A stretch of DNA of 64,000 nucleotides from Massilia endophytica (GCF_021165955.1 NZ_CP088952.1:3348001-3412000); one strand, 5' to 3'; positions 1 to 9,012 are shown, counted from the stretch's first letter. A program made the numbers and translations. Notes: generated by a model from the letters alone, not told the origin.

Positions 1-414
<414 letters not shown>

Positions 415-419
415 ACAGA

Positions 420-447
420 GGGGACAGACCCCAGGGGGTCTGTCCCC
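420..447. repeat. REP-like palindrome, perfect 13-bp arms
   Basis: GGGGACAGACCCC (420-432) and GGGGTCTGTCCCC (435-447) form a perfect 13-bp inverted repeat around 2 nt. The core is shared with palindromes elsewhere in the window (27.9 kb, 41.2-42.1 kb, 54.9 kb). It lies between convergent genes, a usual place for REP elements, and could also help end transcription, although no T-run follows. Confidence 0.75.
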
Positions 448-487
448 GACATCCCAGTCCGTTACCGAACTCCAGTCCGCGCCGACC

Positions 488-545
488 GTGTTCGGCGGTC
501 GACTGAGGCACCGGGGTCAGACCCCGTTCGGGGTCTGACCCCTGC
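488..545. repeat. REP-like element: conserved flank plus 13-bp palindrome
   Basis: GGGGTCAGACCCC (513-525) and GGGGTCTGACCCC (530-542) form a perfect hairpin with a 4-nt loop. The 25 bp before it (from GTGTTCGG to GGCACC) nearly match the flank of the element at 27902-27977, so the repeated unit is longer than the palindrome alone. It ends just before the cheB stop codon. Confidence 0.7.
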
Positions 546-558
546 CCTGCGGCCCGCC

Positions 559-1650
559 TCAGCTATTCCTATGCGTGGAGCACTGCGAGATGATTTCCTT
601 GTCGATGGCCTTGAGCGCCACCGTCTTTTCCACCGCGCCGCGCTTCATCGCCTCCTTCGGCATGCCGTAGACCACGCAGCTCTCTTCATCCTGCGCCACC
701 GTGCGCGCCCCGGCCTTGCGCATTTCGAGCAGCCCGGCCGCGCCGTCGTCGCCCATGCCCGTCATGATGATGCCCATCGCATTGGCGCCCGCGTGCTTGG
801 CCACTGAGCGGAACAGCACGTCCACCGAAGGCCGGTGGCGATTCACCAGCGGCCCGTCGATCACATCCACATAGTATTGCGCCCCATCGCGCCGCAGCAG
901 CATGTGCTTGCCGCCCGGCGCGATCAGGGCCTGGCCGGGCAGCACACGTTCGCCGTGGCGCGCCTCCGCCACGCGGATCTGGCACAGGCCGTCCAGCCGC
1001 GCTGCAAAGGCCGCCGTGAACTTCTCCGGCATGTGCTGCACGATCACGATGCCCGGCGTGACACGCGGCAGCGCCGTCAGCACCTCTTCCAGCGCCTGGG
1101 TGCCGCCGGTGGACGTGCCGATGGCCACCACGCGCTCCGTGGTCTGCAGCGTGCTCCTGCCCTCGGGCGCGGACGGCAGGATCACGTCCGCCGTATGCTT
1201 GACGGGGACGGCGGGCGGCAGGCTGCTGCGCGAAGCAAGCCTGCGCACATTGGCCGCAGCGGCAGCGCGCACGGCGCCAATCAGCTCGTCCGCGCTCTCC
1301 TTCAGGAACTCCTGGAGGCCCAGCTTCGGCTTGGTGATGATGGACACCGCGCCTGCCGCCATGGCCGCCATCGTGGTCTCCGCCCCCTTCTCCGTCAGCG
1401 TGGAGCAGATGATGACGGGCGTGGGCCGCTCGGCCATGATCTTGCGCAGGAAGGTGATGCCGTCCATGCGCGGCATCTCCACGTCCAGCACGATCACGTC
1501 CGGCCACTGCAGCTTCATGCGCTCCATCGCCAGCAAGGGATCGGAGACCGCATGCAGCATCTCGATGCCCGGCGCCGTCGCCAGCATCGCGCCGACCACC
1601 TTGCGCACCACGGCGGAGTCGTCCACCACCATTACACTGATCTGTTTCAT
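559..1650 (-). CDS. cheB: Chemotaxis protein-glutamate methylesterase/glutamine deamidase CheB
   Basis: CheB removes methyl groups from chemoreceptors and is activated by phosphorylation from CheA. The 363 residues show an N-terminal receiver domain with the acidic pair D10-D11 and the phospho-acceptor D56 in VIVLDVEMP, a linker around 130-170, and a C-terminal methylesterase domain with the serine motif GTSTGG, the histidine in VQHMPEKF and the aspartate in MTGMGDDG. The length is normal for the family. The start overlaps the cheR stop by 4 bp (ATGA), so the two adaptation enzymes are translationally coupled. It is the last gene of the minus-strand chemosensory operon. Confidence 0.97.
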   Translation of the reverse strand: MKQISVMVVDDSAVVRKVVGAMLATAPGIEMLHAVSDPLLAMERMKLQWPDVIVLDVEMPRMDGITFLRKIMAERPTPVIICSTLTEKGAETTMAAMAAGAVSIITKPKLGLQEFLKESADELIGAVRAAAAANVRRLASRSSLPPAVPVKHTADVILPSAPEGRSTLQTTERVVAIGTSTGGTQALEEVLTALPRVTPGIVIVQHMPEKFTAAFAARLDGLCQIRVAEARHGERVLPGQALIAPGGKHMLLRRDGAQYYVDVIDGPLVNRHRPSVDVLFRSVAKHAGANAMGIIMTGMGDDGAAGLLEMRKAGARTVAQDEESCVVYGMPKEAMKRGAVEKTVALKAIDKEIISQCSTHRNS

Positions 1651-2477
1651 GCCTTGCGCGGCCCAACTTTGCGATAGACGGAAGGCACGACGGCACGCAC
1701 GGCGTCCGTGACCTCGTGAAGGCTTTCGGAATGCCCGATGAAGAAGTGGCCGTCCGGCCGCAGCTGTCCCACGACGCGCGCAACGACCTGGCGCTTGGTG
1801 TCGCCGTTAAAGTAGATCATCACATTGCGCAGGAAGATCACATCGAACTGGCCGAGATCGGGCAAGGCCGTGTTCAGGTTCACCTGCCGGAACTGCACGC
1901 GGCTGCGCAGCGAACGCTCCACCAGCAGCGTCCCCTGCTGCTCGCCCATGCCTTTCAGGCAGAAGCGGCGCAAGTAGTCCTGCGGGATATGCTGGGTGCG
2001 TTCCATGGGATAGTGGCCGGTGCGGGCGCGCTGCAGCACGCGGGTGCTGATGTCCGACGCCACCACTTCCCATGGATGGTTCGTTCCCAGGCAGTCGGCC
2101 AGCACCATGGCAATGCTGTACGGCTCTTCGCCGGAGGAACAGGCCGCGCTCCACACACGGAACGGCGTGTTGCGCCAGGCCGCACGCGCATCCAGCGCGG
2201 CTTCGCGCAGCAGCTCGAAATGGCGGGCTTCGCGGAAGAAGTAGGTTTCGTTGGTGGTCAGCAGATCCACCGCCAGCTGCACCTCGTCCGGCGACTGGCC
2301 GTCCGAGAGCAGCTTGAAGTAGGCGGCATAGCTGGGCAGCTGGTAATGCTGCAGCCGCTTGGCGAGCCGCCCGCTGACCAGGGCCTTCTTCGCTGCGGAC
2401 ATGGTGATGCCCGCGATGTTGAAGATAAAGCGCTGGAACTGCGCGAACTCCTGCTCGCTGATCTGGAAGGCATTCAT
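1647..2477 (-). CDS. cheR: Chemotaxis protein methyltransferase CheR
   Basis: CheR methylates receptor glutamates using S-adenosylmethionine. The 276-residue protein has the small helical N-terminal domain (about 1-70) and the methyltransferase domain with NETYFFRE and the SAM-binding segment SAACSSGEEPYSIA, followed by DVIFLRNVMIYF, all typical of the family. It begins 4 bp after the cheW stop and overlaps cheB by 4 bp. Neither receptor in this operon ends in an NWETF-type tether (they end in ITFF and FTSF), so how CheR docks on them is not obvious. Confidence 0.97.
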   Translation of the reverse strand: MNAFQISEQEFAQFQRFIFNIAGITMSAAKKALVSGRLAKRLQHYQLPSYAAYFKLLSDGQSPDEVQLAVDLLTTNETYFFREARHFELLREAALDARAAWRNTPFRVWSAACSSGEEPYSIAMVLADCLGTNHPWEVVASDISTRVLQRARTGHYPMERTQHIPQDYLRRFCLKGMGEQQGTLLVERSLRSRVQFRQVNLNTALPDLGQFDVIFLRNVMIYFNGDTKRQVVARVVGQLRPDGHFFIGHSESLHEVTDAVRAVVPSVYRKVGPRKA

Positions 2478-2481
2478 GGTC

Positions 2482-2982
2482 TCATGCGGCGGCGAGATCG
2501 GCCGCCGTCATCTCCGGCATATTGGCCAGGGCCTCGAGCGCCAGCACATTGTGCACGTTCAGCAGGATCACGAACTTGCCGTTCACCTTGCCCATGCCTT
2601 CGATGAAATCGCCGCGCATGCGGGTGCCGAAGGACGGCGCCTTCTCGATCTCGCCATCGGCAATATCGAGCACCGCGTTCACCGCATCGACCACCACGCC
2701 GGTGACCTGGCGTTCTCCGTCCACCTCCAGCTCCACGATCACGATGCAGGTACGCTTGCCCGGCACCGAGAGCGCCTTGCCGAAGCGCGCGGAGAGATCC
2801 ATCACCGGCACCACGGCGCCGCGCAGGTTGATCACGCCGCGTATGCAGTCCGGCATCATGGGCACTTCGGTGATGCCGCTGAATTCGATGATCTCCTTGA
2901 CCGCCATGATGCCGAGACCGAAGGTCTCCCCGCTCAGCATGAAGGTCAGGTACTGCTGCGATCCGTCCTGTTCTTGCTTCAT
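2482..2982 (-). CDS. cheW: Chemotaxis coupling protein CheW
   Basis: CheW links receptors to CheA in the signalling array. The 166 residues match a single CheW fold: QYLTFMLSGETFGLGI at the start, the conserved GVINLRGAVVPVMDL core, and the VVDAVNAVLDI segment. No extra domain is present. It sits between the transmembrane receptor (10 bp upstream) and cheR (4 bp downstream), so it is expressed with them. An AGGAGGACC-type ribosome-binding site precedes the ATG. Confidence 0.96.
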   Translation of the reverse strand: MKQEQDGSQQYLTFMLSGETFGLGIMAVKEIIEFSGITEVPMMPDCIRGVINLRGAVVPVMDLSARFGKALSVPGKRTCIVIVELEVDGERQVTGVVVDAVNAVLDIADGEIEKAPSFGTRMRGDFIEGMGKVNGKFVILLNVHNVLALEALANMPEMTAADLAAA

Positions 2983-2992
2983 GCGGTCCTCC

Positions 2993-4633
2993 TCAGAATG
3001 ATGTGAAGTGCGCCTCGTCCGGCGCGCCCTGCACGGCCACCGGATCCGCCAGCTTCAGGGTGGCGCCGCGGCGCACGGTTTCGCGTGCGGGCGCGGGTTG
3101 GCGGCGGCCCAGGGCCACGGCATTCGTGCGGCCCGAACCTTCGACGCGGAAGAAGGCCATGGCCTGCTGCAACTGCTCCGCCTGGCTGCTCATCTCTTCG
3201 GCGGTGGCAGCCAGCTCCTCGGAGCTGGAGGCGTTCTGCTGCGTGGTCTGGCTCAGCTGCACTACGGCGGAATTGATCTGGCCCACCCCCGAGGACTGTT
3301 CCTCGGAAGCGGCCGTGATCTCCTGCACCAGGTCGGAAGTCTTGCGGATGTTCGGCACCATCTGGTCCAGCAGCTTGCCGGCGCGCTCGGCCAGCTCCAC
3401 ACTGTTCGTGGCCACTTCGCCGATCTCCTGCGCCGCCACCTGGCTGCGCTCGGCCAGCTTGCGCACCTCGGCCGCCACCACGGCGAATCCCTTGCCATGT
3501 TCGCCCGCGCGCGCCGCCTCGATGGCCGCGTTCAGCGCCAGCAGGTTGGTCTGGTAGGCGATATCGTCGATGATGCCGATCTGCTTGGCGATCTGCTTCA
3601 TGGCCGTAACGGTGGCTTTCACCGCCTCGCCGCCTTCGGCCGCTTCCTGGGCGGCCTTGGCCGCCATGCCGTCGGTCACGCGTGCGTTCTCGGTGTTCTG
3701 CGAGATCGAGGCCGTCATCTGCTCCAGGGAGGCGCTGGTCTCTTCCACGCCCGCGGCCTGCTCGCTGGCCGCCTGGGACAGCGACTGCGCCGTGGCGCTC
3801 ACCTCTTCCGAGGCGCCGGCCAGCGCCTGTGCGCCGCCATTCACTTCGCTCACCACCTGCTGCAGCTTCTCCACCATGGTACGCATGGCCGCCAGCAGCT
3901 GACCCGCCTCATCGCGCGCCACGCTGCCGATGCTCACCGTGAGGTCGCCCTCGCCCAGGCGGTTGGCGACGTCCACCGCTTCCCGCAGAGGCTTCGTAAT
4001 GCTGACCGTGATGAAGGCCGCAATCGCCAGCGCCAGCAGAACTGCTGCCACGGAAATTTCGATCACCAGGGTGCGCGTTGCCTCGTAAGTCTGGTTGGCC
4101 TCGGCGGCGGATGCGGTCATGACCTTGGCTTGGTGGGCTGCCAGGGTATCGAGGGCCTTGTTGAGGCGTGCGCTGGCAGGTGCAACATCGCTGCGCACGT
4201 AGTCGGCGGCGTGTTTGCGGTCGCTGCGCGCCAGCTGGTAGAACTGCTCGTACTTCGATTCCACCACGGCGCGGCTGTCGGCGATGTCCTTGAACAGCTC
4301 GCGCCCGCGCTCGCTGGCGATGAGCTTCTGGACCCTGGCCATCATTTCGGCCAGCTCGGCGCGGTTCGCCTCGATGGTCTTGCGGTACTGCTCTCCTTCC
4401 GCCTCGTTCGCGGCCAGCAGGATGGCGCGCATGTCGGCATCATTCTCGGCGGCGATGCGCTGCATGTCCTTGGCCATGGCCACCTTCGGGTAACTGCTTT
4501 CCACCATTTCGTCGGTGGCGGCATCGATGCTGGCCATGCGCTGCACGCTTACCACAGCGATCGCCAGCAGGAAAAGAATGAGCGCGCCAAAACCCAGGCC
4601 AAGACGGACGCCGATTTTAAGATTTTTGAGCAT
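2993..4633 (-). CDS. Methyl-accepting chemotaxis protein with periplasmic four-helix-bundle sensor
   Basis: This 546-residue receptor has a classical layout: transmembrane helix at about 10-32, a periplasmic helical domain (about 33-185, 4HB_MCP-like), a second transmembrane helix at about 187-208, a HAMP domain starting at ITKPL, and a cytoplasmic signalling domain. The hairpin tip reads DDIAYQTNLLALNAAIEAARAG, the most conserved CheA/CheW contact of MCPs. The ligand cannot be told from sequence. The tail after about residue 500 is a flexible linker ending in HFTSF rather than NWETF. It lies 32 bp behind cheA and 10 bp before cheW. Confidence 0.95.
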   Translation of the reverse strand: MLKNLKIGVRLGLGFGALILFLLAIAVVSVQRMASIDAATDEMVESSYPKVAMAKDMQRIAAENDADMRAILLAANEAEGEQYRKTIEANRAELAEMMARVQKLIASERGRELFKDIADSRAVVESKYEQFYQLARSDRKHAADYVRSDVAPASARLNKALDTLAAHQAKVMTASAAEANQTYEATRTLVIEISVAAVLLALAIAAFITVSITKPLREAVDVANRLGEGDLTVSIGSVARDEAGQLLAAMRTMVEKLQQVVSEVNGGAQALAGASEEVSATAQSLSQAASEQAAGVEETSASLEQMTASISQNTENARVTDGMAAKAAQEAAEGGEAVKATVTAMKQIAKQIGIIDDIAYQTNLLALNAAIEAARAGEHGKGFAVVAAEVRKLAERSQVAAQEIGEVATNSVELAERAGKLLDQMVPNIRKTSDLVQEITAASEEQSSGVGQINSAVVQLSQTTQQNASSSEELAATAEEMSSQAEQLQQAMAFFRVEGSGRTNAVALGRRQPAPARETVRRGATLKLADPVAVQGAPDEAHFTSF

Positions 4634-4665
4634 GATGCTCTCCGATGTAGAAGTAAGAGTTGAAT

Positions 4666-6804
4666 CTAGGCTGCAAGAGCCTCGGTGTTTTCGTTTTCGA
4701 TGCCGTTCAGCAGAGCCACCATGTCCAGGATCAGCGCCACTTCGCCGTTACCCAGAATGCTGGAGCCGCTGAGGAAACGCACACCGCTGAACACTTTGCC
4801 CAGCGGTTTGATGACGGTCTGGAACTCACCCAGCAGGCTGTCCACCACCAGGCCCGCCCGCTTGCTGCCATAGCGGACCACGACGATGCTCTGGCGGCGC
4901 GCCGGCGGCCCGGATACGGCGAAGCGCTCGCGCAGGCGCACGAAGGGCAGCGCCTGGCCGCGCAGGTCGATGTAGTCGCGTCCTTCCTCTTCGCGGAACT
5001 CGACGCACTCCTCTACCATGTCCATGGGGATCACGAAGACGGATTTGCCCAGGCCGACCTGGAAGCCGTTGATGATGGCCAGGGTCAGGGGCAGGCGCAC
5101 GGTGACGGTGGTGCCCACGCCCTCCTCGCTCGCGATCTCCACGCTGCCGCGCAGGGCCTGGATATTGCGCTTGACCACATCCATGCCCACGCCCCGGCCC
5201 GACAGATTGGTGACCTGCTCCGCCGTCGAGAAGCCCGGCTCGAAGATCAGGCCATAGATCTCCTTGTCGCTCAGCACGCGGCCAGGCTCCACCAGCCCGC
5301 GCTCCACGGCCTTGGCCAGGATGCGCTCCTTTTTCAGGCCGCCGCCGTCGTCGCTCACCTCGATCACGATGCTGCCGGAGTCGTGGTAGGCGTTGAGGGC
5401 CACGCAGCCCTGAGCAGGCTTGCCGCGCGCGGCGCGCAGCTCGGCGCTTTCGATACCATGGTCCATGGCGTTGCGCACCAGGTGGGTGAGCGGATCGCCG
5501 ATCTTCTCCACCACAGTCTTGTCCAGTTCCGTATCCTCGCCATTGACGGAGAGCCGAATGTCCTTGCCGATCTCGCGCGACACGTCATGCACCACGCGCT
5601 GGAAGCGGTTGAAGGTGGCGCCGATCTTCACCATGCGCAGCTGCAGGGCGCTGTCGCGCACGTCCTCCACCAGGCCGCTCAGGGTGGAGGTGCATTCAAG
5701 CAGTTCGGCGATCTGCGTGCGGCGCGCGATGACGTTGGCGCTGGCGCCCGCGATGATCAGCTCTCCCACCAGGTTGATGAGGCGGTCCAGCTTGTCCGCA
5801 TCCACGCGGATGGAACGGTTCTCCTGCGCGGCGCGCGGTTCGCCCGCCTGCTTCTGCTTCGCCAGCGCGGCATCCACCACCGGGGGACGCACGGCGCCCT
5901 GCTCGACCAGAATGGCGCCGATGGGCCCAGCCTGCGCGCCGGCAGCGCTTTGCAACGCCAGCGCCTGTTCCAATTCGTGGGCCGTCACGCTGCCGCACTT
6001 CACCAGCATTTCGCCCAGGCGGCTGCGCTCTTCCGGCAGTTCTCCGATCAGCTGGATGTATGCGGTAATAAGGCTGTGCGGCGGCAGGATGCGCACCAGG
6101 CAGTCTTCGCGCACGAATTCGAACACGCCGTCGATGGCCGCCTTGTCCGCGCTGCTGCGGAAGGCGATCTCGAAGCCGAGATAGCAGGATTCGGGATCGA
6201 AGTCTTCGGCAGCAGGCAGCGCGCCGTGCAGGGTGGCGATGCCGGTGATTTCGCCCAGTTGGCCGAGGTAGCGCAGGAAGGACAGCGGGTCCATGCCGTT
6301 GCGCAGCACGTCCTGGCCAAAGCGCAGGGAGATATGCCAGTGCTCCGCTTCGCCGCGTACATCCGCAGCGGAATCAGCGGCAAGCCTGGGCGCCGCGCTG
6401 GCGCCCTCGCCCAGATAGGCCTGCAGTTGGGCCGTCAGCGGCGCTCCGGCCGCGGCCAGCGCCTCGTTGCCGTCCCGTTCACCGCTTTCCACGGCGTCGA
6501 CCAGGGAGCCGATATGGTCGCAGCAGGCGAGCAGCAGGGCCACCAGTTCGTCGCTGACGGGCAGGCGGCCGTCGCGCACGCGATCGAGCACGCTTTCCGC
6601 GACATGGGTGAAGGCCACCACAGGCTCCAGGCCGAACATGCCCGCCGAACCCTTGATGGTATGGGCCGCGCGGAAGATGGCGTTCACCGCCTCCGCGCCG
6701 CCTTCGGGCTGGGCCACCGCGAGCAGGGCGTTCTCCATCTCGTCCAGCAGCTCGCGGCTTTCGGCGATAAAGGTGTGCATCACTGCATCGATATCAATGC
6801 TCAT
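4666..6804 (-). CDS. cheA: Chemotaxis histidine kinase CheA with a MshEN-like insert
   Basis: The 712 residues run HPt domain (phosphorylated H48 in AAHTIKGS), an alpha/beta region at about 155-242 with an RNGMDPL motif, two tandem MshEN-like motifs (262-285 and 294-317), dimerisation helices (about 330-390), the HATPase domain (N445, DDGGG 485-489, GRGVGMD 536-542) and a C-terminal CheW-like domain (about 575-700). No normal P2 CheY-binding domain is recognisable. The ATG at 6804 overlaps the STAS stop by 4 bp; a frame open further upstream has no support because it runs into the STAS gene. It phosphorylates the CheY and CheB of this operon. The insert between HPt and dimerisation domains is the odd part. 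Confidence 0.95.
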   Translation of the reverse strand: MSIDIDAVMHTFIAESRELLDEMENALLAVAQPEGGAEAVNAIFRAAHTIKGSAGMFGLEPVVAFTHVAESVLDRVRDGRLPVSDELVALLLACCDHIGSLVDAVESGERDGNEALAAAGAPLTAQLQAYLGEGASAAPRLAADSAADVRGEAEHWHISLRFGQDVLRNGMDPLSFLRYLGQLGEITGIATLHGALPAAEDFDPESCYLGFEIAFRSSADKAAIDGVFEFVREDCLVRILPPHSLITAYIQLIGELPEERSRLGEMLVKCGSVTAHELEQALALQSAAGAQAGPIGAILVEQGAVRPPVVDAALAKQKQAGEPRAAQENRSIRVDADKLDRLINLVGELIIAGASANVIARRTQIAELLECTSTLSGLVEDVRDSALQLRMVKIGATFNRFQRVVHDVSREIGKDIRLSVNGEDTELDKTVVEKIGDPLTHLVRNAMDHGIESAELRAARGKPAQGCVALNAYHDSGSIVIEVSDDGGGLKKERILAKAVERGLVEPGRVLSDKEIYGLIFEPGFSTAEQVTNLSGRGVGMDVVKRNIQALRGSVEIASEEGVGTTVTVRLPLTLAIINGFQVGLGKSVFVIPMDMVEECVEFREEEGRDYIDLRGQALPFVRLRERFAVSGPPARRQSIVVVRYGSKRAGLVVDSLLGEFQTVIKPLGKVFSGVRFLSGSSILGNGEVALILDMVALLNGIENENTEALAA

Positions 6805-7097
6805 GCCGTGGCTCCTTCGAGAATGGTGAACTGGCTCGTCATGTCCAGCAGCGCCAGCACTTCGCATACCGCATCGCTGGGCGCGAGCAGCTGCAGCGTA
6901 GCCTGGCGCTGCGCCATCAGCAGCAGCTGCAGGCCGGCGCTGTCGAACTCCGTCACCTGCGACAGGTCGAGCGCCAGCGCGCCGCCCGCCGCCGCCTCCA
7001 GCAACACCGGCTTCAGCTCGGCGGCGCGGTAGATCGTCAGCTCGCCTTCAATGGCGAGGGCGGACCTCGCCCCTTGGCTCTCTTCGCCAATACTCAT
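6801..7097 (-). CDS. STAS-domain protein (anti-sigma-factor-antagonist-like) in the chemosensory operon
   Basis: A 98-residue single-domain protein with the STAS fold: a beta-strand with LAIEGELTIYRA, then LALDLSQVTEFDSAGLQLLL. The D-S-A-G segment is where family members such as SpoIIAA are phosphorylated on serine, so a phosphorylation switch is possible. No anti-sigma factor or partner kinase lies next to it. It overlaps cheA by 4 bp and follows cheY by about 30 bp, so its job is probably within the chemosensory complex. Its target is unknown. Confidence 0.88.
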   Translation of the reverse strand: MSIGEESQGARSALAIEGELTIYRAAELKPVLLEAAAGGALALDLSQVTEFDSAGLQLLLMAQRQATLQLLAPSDAVCEVLALLDMTSQFTILEGATA

Positions 7098-7130
7098 GGT
7101 GCTTCTCCGTGTAAGAAAGCGCTGCCGGTC

Positions 7131-7499
7131 CTAAGGCATGACCAGCTTCTGCACCGCGTTCAGCAGCTGCTCGGGCTTGAAGGGCTTCACCATCCAGGCT
7201 TTCGCGCCGGCGGCCTGACCCTGCTGCTTCTTCTCTTCCTGCGATTCGGTGGTCAGCATGATGACGGGAGTGAACTTGTAGGCAGGGAGCTGCTTGAGCT
7301 CACGGACGAAGGTGATGCCGTCCATATTGGGCATGTTCACGTCGCTGATGACGAGGTTGATCTTCTGCCCCTTGAGCTTGGCCAGCGCGTCCGCGCCGTC
7401 GGTGCCTTCGATAACGTCGTAACCCGCCTGTTTGAGCGCGATGCCGACGACCTGGCGGATCGACAGCGAGTCGTCCACTACCATGATGGTTTTGGCCAT
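7131..7499 (-). CDS. cheY: CheY-type single-domain response regulator
   Basis: A stand-alone receiver of 122 residues. Acidic pair D9-D10, phospho-acceptor D53 in VISDVNMPNMDG, the switch threonine in MLTTES and the conserved lysine in MVKPFKP are all present. It should accept phosphate from the operon's CheA; whether it acts on the flagellar motor or another output cannot be decided here. The ATG follows the upstream receptor stop by 12 bp. The KKQQGQAAGAKAW stretch is typical of the Tar-cluster CheY-like family rather than enterobacterial CheY. Confidence 0.94.
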   Translation of the reverse strand: MAKTIMVVDDSLSIRQVVGIALKQAGYDVIEGTDGADALAKLKGQKINLVISDVNMPNMDGITFVRELKQLPAYKFTPVIMLTTESQEEKKQQGQAAGAKAWMVKPFKPEQLLNAVQKLVMP

Positions 7500-7511
7500 G
7501 TCAGGTTCTCC

Positions 7512-8669
7512 CTAGAAAAATGTAATCTCTTCTTCCTGCTGCGGCGCTGGTAGTGCGCCGGTCTTGTGCAGTGTTCTTTCTTCCGCCATGGCGTAGGTGC
7601 TTTCCAGTTCGGCCAGCATGGCGCGCGCATTCAGCGGCTGCAGGGCTTCATCCGCCGCGAACTGGCGCCGGTTGTCGTCCAGGATGGCGGGCAGGCGGCT
7701 GATGTTCTGCTGCACGTGGCTCAGGATCTGGCTCACGCGGTCCTGGAACTGCAGCTGCACCAGGGCTTCCGCCACCTCGGACTGAATGCCCGCGCTTTCG
7801 TGCTTCAGCAGTTCGGACGACGCCACCAGCCCGTCCGTCACGCCGCGGAAGCCGGAGAGCACGCGATTGATCATTTCTTCGGACGCATGCACCGAGCGCT
7901 CTTCCTGCTTTTTGGAGTCGGCGGCGGCGCTGCAGGTGGCGTTGATGGCGGAGCTGATCTGGCCCACCTGCTGCGAGATATGCTTGCCCGCTTCCGCCGA
8001 GCGGTTGGACAGCATGCGCACTTCGTTGGCCACCACGGCGAAGCCGCGTCCCGCCTCGCCGGCGCGCGCCGCCTCGATGGCCGCATTCAGCGCCAGCAGG
8101 TTGGTCTGCCAGGCGATGCTGGCCACGTCGGCCGCCATTTTCTGCAGCTGCGCCGTAATGACCTGCAGGCCTTCGATCTTCTGCAGCATCATGGACTTGC
8201 TGGCCGCCGCCTCTTCGAGCATGGACAGCAGCGAGCGCAGTTCCTGCTCGCTGCGCGTGTAGATGCCGACCACGTCGCTGCCGGACTGGGAGGCCGACGA
8301 TGCGGCCAGCGCCTGCTCCAGGCGGCTGACGATGGTGGAAAAGCGTTCGATCAGCGACACCACGGCGCCTTCCATCTGCGCGCGCGACGCCTCGAGGTGG
8401 GAGCTCCAGACCCCGGATACTTCCTCGCTGAAGTGTTGGCGGCTGTCCAGGTAGTGGCGGATGGCGTCTTCCGGCTTGGCGTTCAGCGCCGCCGCGTGGC
8501 GGCTGGCGGCAAAACCGAGGGCCGCCAGGGCGGCCGCGGCGAGCAGTGCGGGCCATTGCCAGCCACCCAGCACGGCCAGTGCGGGAGCTGCCAGCAAGGC
8601 CAGGATGAGGGGGTAATGCGGAGCCAGCAGACTCGATTGGGACCGGGACACCAGATATTCTCCAGGCAT
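7512..8669 (-). CDS. Methyl-accepting chemotaxis protein without periplasmic domain
   Basis: A short receptor of 385 residues. The N-terminus has a tight hairpin of two hydrophobic helices (about 14-33 and 39-58) with almost no loop, so there is no periplasmic sensor. The rest is cytoplasmic and contains the MCP tip IAWQTNLLALNAAIEAARAG. No HAMP domain is recognisable. It may sense membrane or cytoplasmic state, or act through partners. The ATG at 8669 is the longest start; a GTG at 8651 sits 7-8 nt behind a GGAG sequence and could be the real one. It is the first gene of the operon; the promoter should lie in 8670-8960. Confidence 0.92.
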   Translation of the reverse strand: MPGEYLVSRSQSSLLAPHYPLILALLAAPALAVLGGWQWPALLAAAALAALGFAASRHAAALNAKPEDAIRHYLDSRQHFSEEVSGVWSSHLEASRAQMEGAVVSLIERFSTIVSRLEQALAASSASQSGSDVVGIYTRSEQELRSLLSMLEEAAASKSMMLQKIEGLQVITAQLQKMAADVASIAWQTNLLALNAAIEAARAGEAGRGFAVVANEVRMLSNRSAEAGKHISQQVGQISSAINATCSAAADSKKQEERSVHASEEMINRVLSGFRGVTDGLVASSELLKHESAGIQSEVAEALVQLQFQDRVSQILSHVQQNISRLPAILDDNRRQFAADEALQPLNARAMLAELESTYAMAEERTLHKTGALPAPQQEEEITFF

Positions 8670-8959
8670 GAATAAAACGCGGTCGAATTACTCAGGAAAC
8701 TAATGCGGAAGTATTCAATTCGGCGGCACGGGATGACGCCCCGAACTGCTGAGATGATGCAACGAGAATTTCCGTAACGCAAGACACAAGAAACAATTTT
8801 TCCACTACTGGTCGCAAAAAACACACAGCTTGCCCGGATTGTAAGCTGGCACTTTTAACAAACTGACGGTTATCTTCTCAGGGAAACTATTGGAAGCTCC
8901 GCAAATATCACTGCGGAATATTTCGCTTCATCAAATTCCCTCCAAATACCAGGCAAATA
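8670..8959 (-). promoter_or_regulatory. Upstream region of the chemosensory operon
   Basis: A comparatively AT-rich gap in front of the first receptor gene. It must hold the operon promoter, but I see no convincing sigma-28 (TAAAG/GCCGATAA) or sigma-54 (TGGCAC/TTGC) match on the minus strand, and no open frame or RNA gene. Confidence 0.4.
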
Positions 8960-8989
8960 AAAAATCGGCGCATTAATGCGCCGATTTTT
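8960..8989 (-). terminator. Rho-independent terminator of edd-eda
   Basis: TCGGCGCATTAATGCGCCGA is a perfect palindrome flanked by five A and five T, so it can stop transcription in both directions. It lies 24 bp after the eda stop codon and faces the chemosensory promoter region. Confidence 0.85.
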
Positions 8990-9012
8990 CTGGAATATAT
9001 TTCAAGTAATTG

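Noticed and set aside
8670..9012. A small gene or RNA in the gap before the chemosensory operon
   Set aside because: No frame with ribosome-binding site and coding character and no stable RNA structure apart from the terminator at 8960-8989.
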